This document shows positions 62,044-64,000 of a stretch of 64,000 nt of DNA, piece by piece. The stretch's first letter is position 1; every line of letters begins with the position of its first letter. The translations under genes and the position numbers were made by a program. Location of the stretch: the NCBI GenBank assembly GCA_963777045.1, contig CAVZPD010000007.1, positions 25,616-89,615 on the forward strand, in the 5' to 3' direction. The stretch comes from JAPSGM01 sp963777045 (GTDB lineage Bacteria > Chloroflexota > Limnocylindria > QHBO01). The notes below the pieces were generated by a model. That model saw only the letters and a program-made list of their open reading frames with translations. It was not told the DNA's origin and searched no databases.

Positions 62044-62661
62044 ATGCCGCGGTCGCTGCCGGGCATCATCGTCATCGTCGTCGGGCTGCTGCTGCTCGTC
62101 GATTTCGTCGTGATCAACCCGGCACTGGTCGACATCGCGGACGGTGTGCTCCGGCTGGTGGTCCTGCTGGCGGCCGCGGCGGGGATCACCGGCGCGACCT
62201 TCCTGGTGGCACGCCACGCTCGCAGCGTGGTCGAGCGGTCGCCGGAGCGTCTCGAGTCGGCGGTGCTCCTGGGCGGACTGGCCTTGATGCTGGCCGCCGG
62301 CTTCTACCCCGGATCCGAAGGAGCAGCCGATCCGGCGGTGCGCTGGCTCGTCGCGGCGTTGCTGGCTCCCCTGGTGGCATCGCTCTTCGCCATGCTCTTC
62401 GTCTTCCTGCTGATCGCCATGCGGCGCGGGATGCAGCTGCGCTCCCGCCAGATGCGCGTCATGCTCGCGGCCGCCGCCGTGGCCATCGTGCTGCTGCTGC
62501 CGCTGGGCGGTGGCCCCGGAGAGTGGCTCGCGTCGGCGGCGGGCTGGTCCCAGGCGGTCCCCATCGGCGGGGTCTTCCGCGGACTGCTGATCGGCGTGGG
62601 CACCGTGGTGGCGGTGCAGGCAGCCCGGATCCTGCTGGCGGTCAGCCCCGCCGATGAATGA
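62044..62661 (+). CDS. Polytopic membrane protein, function unknown
   Basis: 205 aa with about six hydrophobic segments (near residues 6-25, 35-55, 75-95, 105-130, 140-157 and 175-198). A basic loop MRRGMQLRSRQMR lies mid-protein. I recognise no family. It starts 2 bases after the preceding stop and overlaps the next gene by 8 bases. Confidence 0.6.
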   Translation: MPRSLPGIIVIVVGLLLLVDFVVINPALVDIADGVLRLVVLLAAAAGITGATFLVARHARSVVERSPERLESAVLLGGLALMLAAGFYPGSEGAADPAVRWLVAALLAPLVASLFAMLFVFLLIAMRRGMQLRSRQMRVMLAAAAVAIVLLLPLGGGPGEWLASAAGWSQAVPIGGVFRGLLIGVGTVVAVQAARILLAVSPADE

Positions 62662-63532
62662 GCGCCGGGGCCGCGTCCGACTGCGACGCTGGCGTCCGCG
62701 CGGCCTGGGCTGGGCGGTCGTCCTGCTTGCCACGCTCGCCCTCGCGGTGTGGGTGGGCGGGCCGATCTCGGACCGTCTGCAGCTTCCAAATCCCGACCGC
62801 TCGCGCGTCTCGGAGCTGCGCGCCGTGCTGGGGAAGCTCCCGGCGCGTCCGCTGGTGCTGATCGGCATGGACGCGGACCTCGGGACGTACCCCGAGATCC
62901 GGCCGGCACTCCGCGCCCTGCTCGCTGACCTGCTCGCCCAGGACGCCCGCGTGGCAATGGTGAGCTTCAGTCCCGAGGGCCGCGCGATCGCCGCCGCCGA
63001 AATGGAGCGGTTGCGCGGCGATGGCGGGCCGGCGGACCAACTGGTCGACTACGGCTTCGTTGCCGGTGCCGAAGCCGGACTCGTCCTGGCGGTGACCGAC
63101 CTGCCGCCGGCACCGCGACCGGAGAACCAGGTCGGCCAGGCGGTGCTGGCCGCCGGTGATGGCATCGCGGCCTTCGACATGGCCGTGCTGGTGGGAGGCA
63201 TCGACTTCGGTCCGCGCAGCTGGGTGGAGCAGGTCGCCACGCGACTGCCGTCGCTGCCCCTGGTGGCCCTGGCGCCCACGTTTTCGCAGCCTGAGCTAGC
63301 GCCATACCTGCGGACCGGCCAGATCGACGCCCTGCTGGCCACGGTGCGCGACGATGCCGCCTACGTGGCGGACGTGGCGCGGCGCTCCGATGCGTCGCTC
63401 GACGACGGCCCGAGCCCGGCTGCGATGCTGGTCGGAATGCTCGTCGCCCTGGCGCTGCTCGGTCGCGCGCTGTACGCCCCCGGGAGACGCTCGGAACTCA
63501 CGATGGAGCCGGACGGGGAGGAGGCTTCGTGA
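62654..63532 (+). CDS. Bitopic membrane protein with a large soluble domain, function unknown
   Basis: 292 aa. A basic N terminus and one helix (about 17-37) lead into a soluble alpha/beta domain of about 215 residues. A second helix (about 253-270) and a charged tail follow. The block LVLIGMDADLGTYPEIRPAL suggests a Rossmann-like strand with two acidic residues, but no known active site is identifiable. The 8-base overlap with the previous gene and a GTGA overlap with the next place it firmly in the cluster. Confidence 0.6.
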   Translation: MNERRGRVRLRRWRPRGLGWAVVLLATLALAVWVGGPISDRLQLPNPDRSRVSELRAVLGKLPARPLVLIGMDADLGTYPEIRPALRALLADLLAQDARVAMVSFSPEGRAIAAAEMERLRGDGGPADQLVDYGFVAGAEAGLVLAVTDLPPAPRPENQVGQAVLAAGDGIAAFDMAVLVGGIDFGPRSWVEQVATRLPSLPLVALAPTFSQPELAPYLRTGQIDALLATVRDDAAYVADVARRSDASLDDGPSPAAMLVGMLVALALLGRALYAPGRRSELTMEPDGEEAS

Positions 63533-64000
63533 ACGGGTTCGCTGGCGGCGATGCCGCGAGCATCGCCGCCACCTGGATCGGTGCTGCCGTGACGATCGGC
63601 GTCTGGTCCTACTTCGTGGGCGGCGGAAGGATCTTCCGGCTGGCACAGTACCTCCTCGCCGGATTGGCGACCGGGTACCTGGTGGTGCTCGCGGTGCGAG
63701 ACGTGCTCGTGCCGCAGCTGCTGAGGCCCCTCGTTGACGATCCGGCCCAGCCGCTGCTCTGGATCGCACTGGTTTTCGTGGGCATCGTGGTCGCCGTCCG
63801 CTGGCTGCCGCCGTCGCTTGTCGCGCTGCCGGTCGCGCTGCTGATCGCCGGTACGGCGGCCTTCGCGTTGGCGGGAGCCGTCGTGGGGACGGTCCTGCCG
63901 CAGCTCGGCGCAGGCATGCTCGCGCCGACCGAGACGCCCATCGGCCTCGTGAACGGCCTGATCTCGATGGTGATCACCGTGCTCGTCGTCGCGGCCTTCA
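63529..64000 (+). CDS. Polytopic membrane protein, function unknown (cut by window edge)
   Basis: The first 157 residues are visible, with about five hydrophobic helices. GTG 63529 overlaps the previous stop by four bases and has GGGGAGGAGG upstream, the strongest ribosome binding site in the cluster. No motif allows a functional call from this part. Confidence 0.6.
   Translation, partial: MNGFAGGDAASIAATWIGAAVTIGVWSYFVGGGRIFRLAQYLLAGLATGYLVVLAVRDVLVPQLLRPLVDDPAQPLLWIALVFVGIVVAVRWLPPSLVALPVALLIAGTAAFALAGAVVGTVLPQLGAGMLAPTETPIGLVNGLISMVITVLVVAAF

Overview
The window is a GC-rich bacterial chromosome segment built almost entirely of core information-processing and envelope genes. Starts are often GTG or TTG, and many gene pairs overlap by ATGA, GTGA or TGATG. 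Gene content and order (clpC-radA-PIN/TRAM-ispDF-rlmB ... rpmG-trnW-secE-nusG-rplKAJL ... rpoBC-rpsL-rpsG-fusA-tuf-S10-spc-alpha-truA-rplM-rpsI ... cdaA-cdaR-glmM-glmS-acpS-nnrD-alr) match the Gram-positive (Bacillus-like) arrangement. High GC, a fused IspDF, a likely F420-dependent enzyme and a beta' subunit with a coiled-coil insertion suggest a Chloroflexota lineage (Limnocylindria/Ellin6529-like) or a deep actinobacterial relative. The phylum is inferred, not proven.

Layout. 1-6075: tail of clpC, then radA, a membrane PIN/TRAM protein, bifunctional ispDF and an rRNA 2'-O-methyltransferase. 6083-9351: a GT87-like membrane protein (minus strand), three tRNAs (Thr-Tyr-Thr), a small exported protein behind a perfect 16-bp palindrome, and a polytopic membrane protein. 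9373-13057: rpmG-tRNA-Trp-secE-nusG-rplK-rplA and, behind its own promoter, leader and attenuator, rplJ-rplL. 13192-21888: an accessory block (hemerythrin, two-component pair, threonine aldolase, prfC, membrane protein, gene fragments, deazaflavin-type oxidoreductase) that separates rplL from rpoB. 21972-30103: rpoB-rpoC. 30129-30458: a terminator-like hairpin and a tandem array of short palindromes. 30530-52497: the str-S10-spc-alpha ribosomal super-operon, with a second strong promoter before infA. 52539-60960: c-di-AMP cyclase and regulator, glmM, glmS, acpS, nnrD, alr and a macro-domain protein. 60957-64000: five tightly packed, mostly membrane-bound proteins of unknown function that run off the window.

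How the parts work together. Most of the window makes the transcription and translation machinery, with Sec export genes (secE, secY) embedded. Very similar promoters (-10 TATACT or close) precede the rpmG, rpoB, rpsL and infA units and tRNA-Tyr, which suggests one housekeeping sigma factor drives them. The glmM/glmS/alr group supplies peptidoglycan precursors beside the c-di-AMP genes.

Unusual points: cdaA and acpS each contain a single-base frameshift, and truA runs into rplM without a stop. Ribosomal protein S3 has a C-terminal tail in which one DNA repeat is read in two frames. A 51-bp tandem palindrome array lies between rpoC and rpsL. The five-gene membrane cluster at the right edge is the best candidate for an undescribed system.
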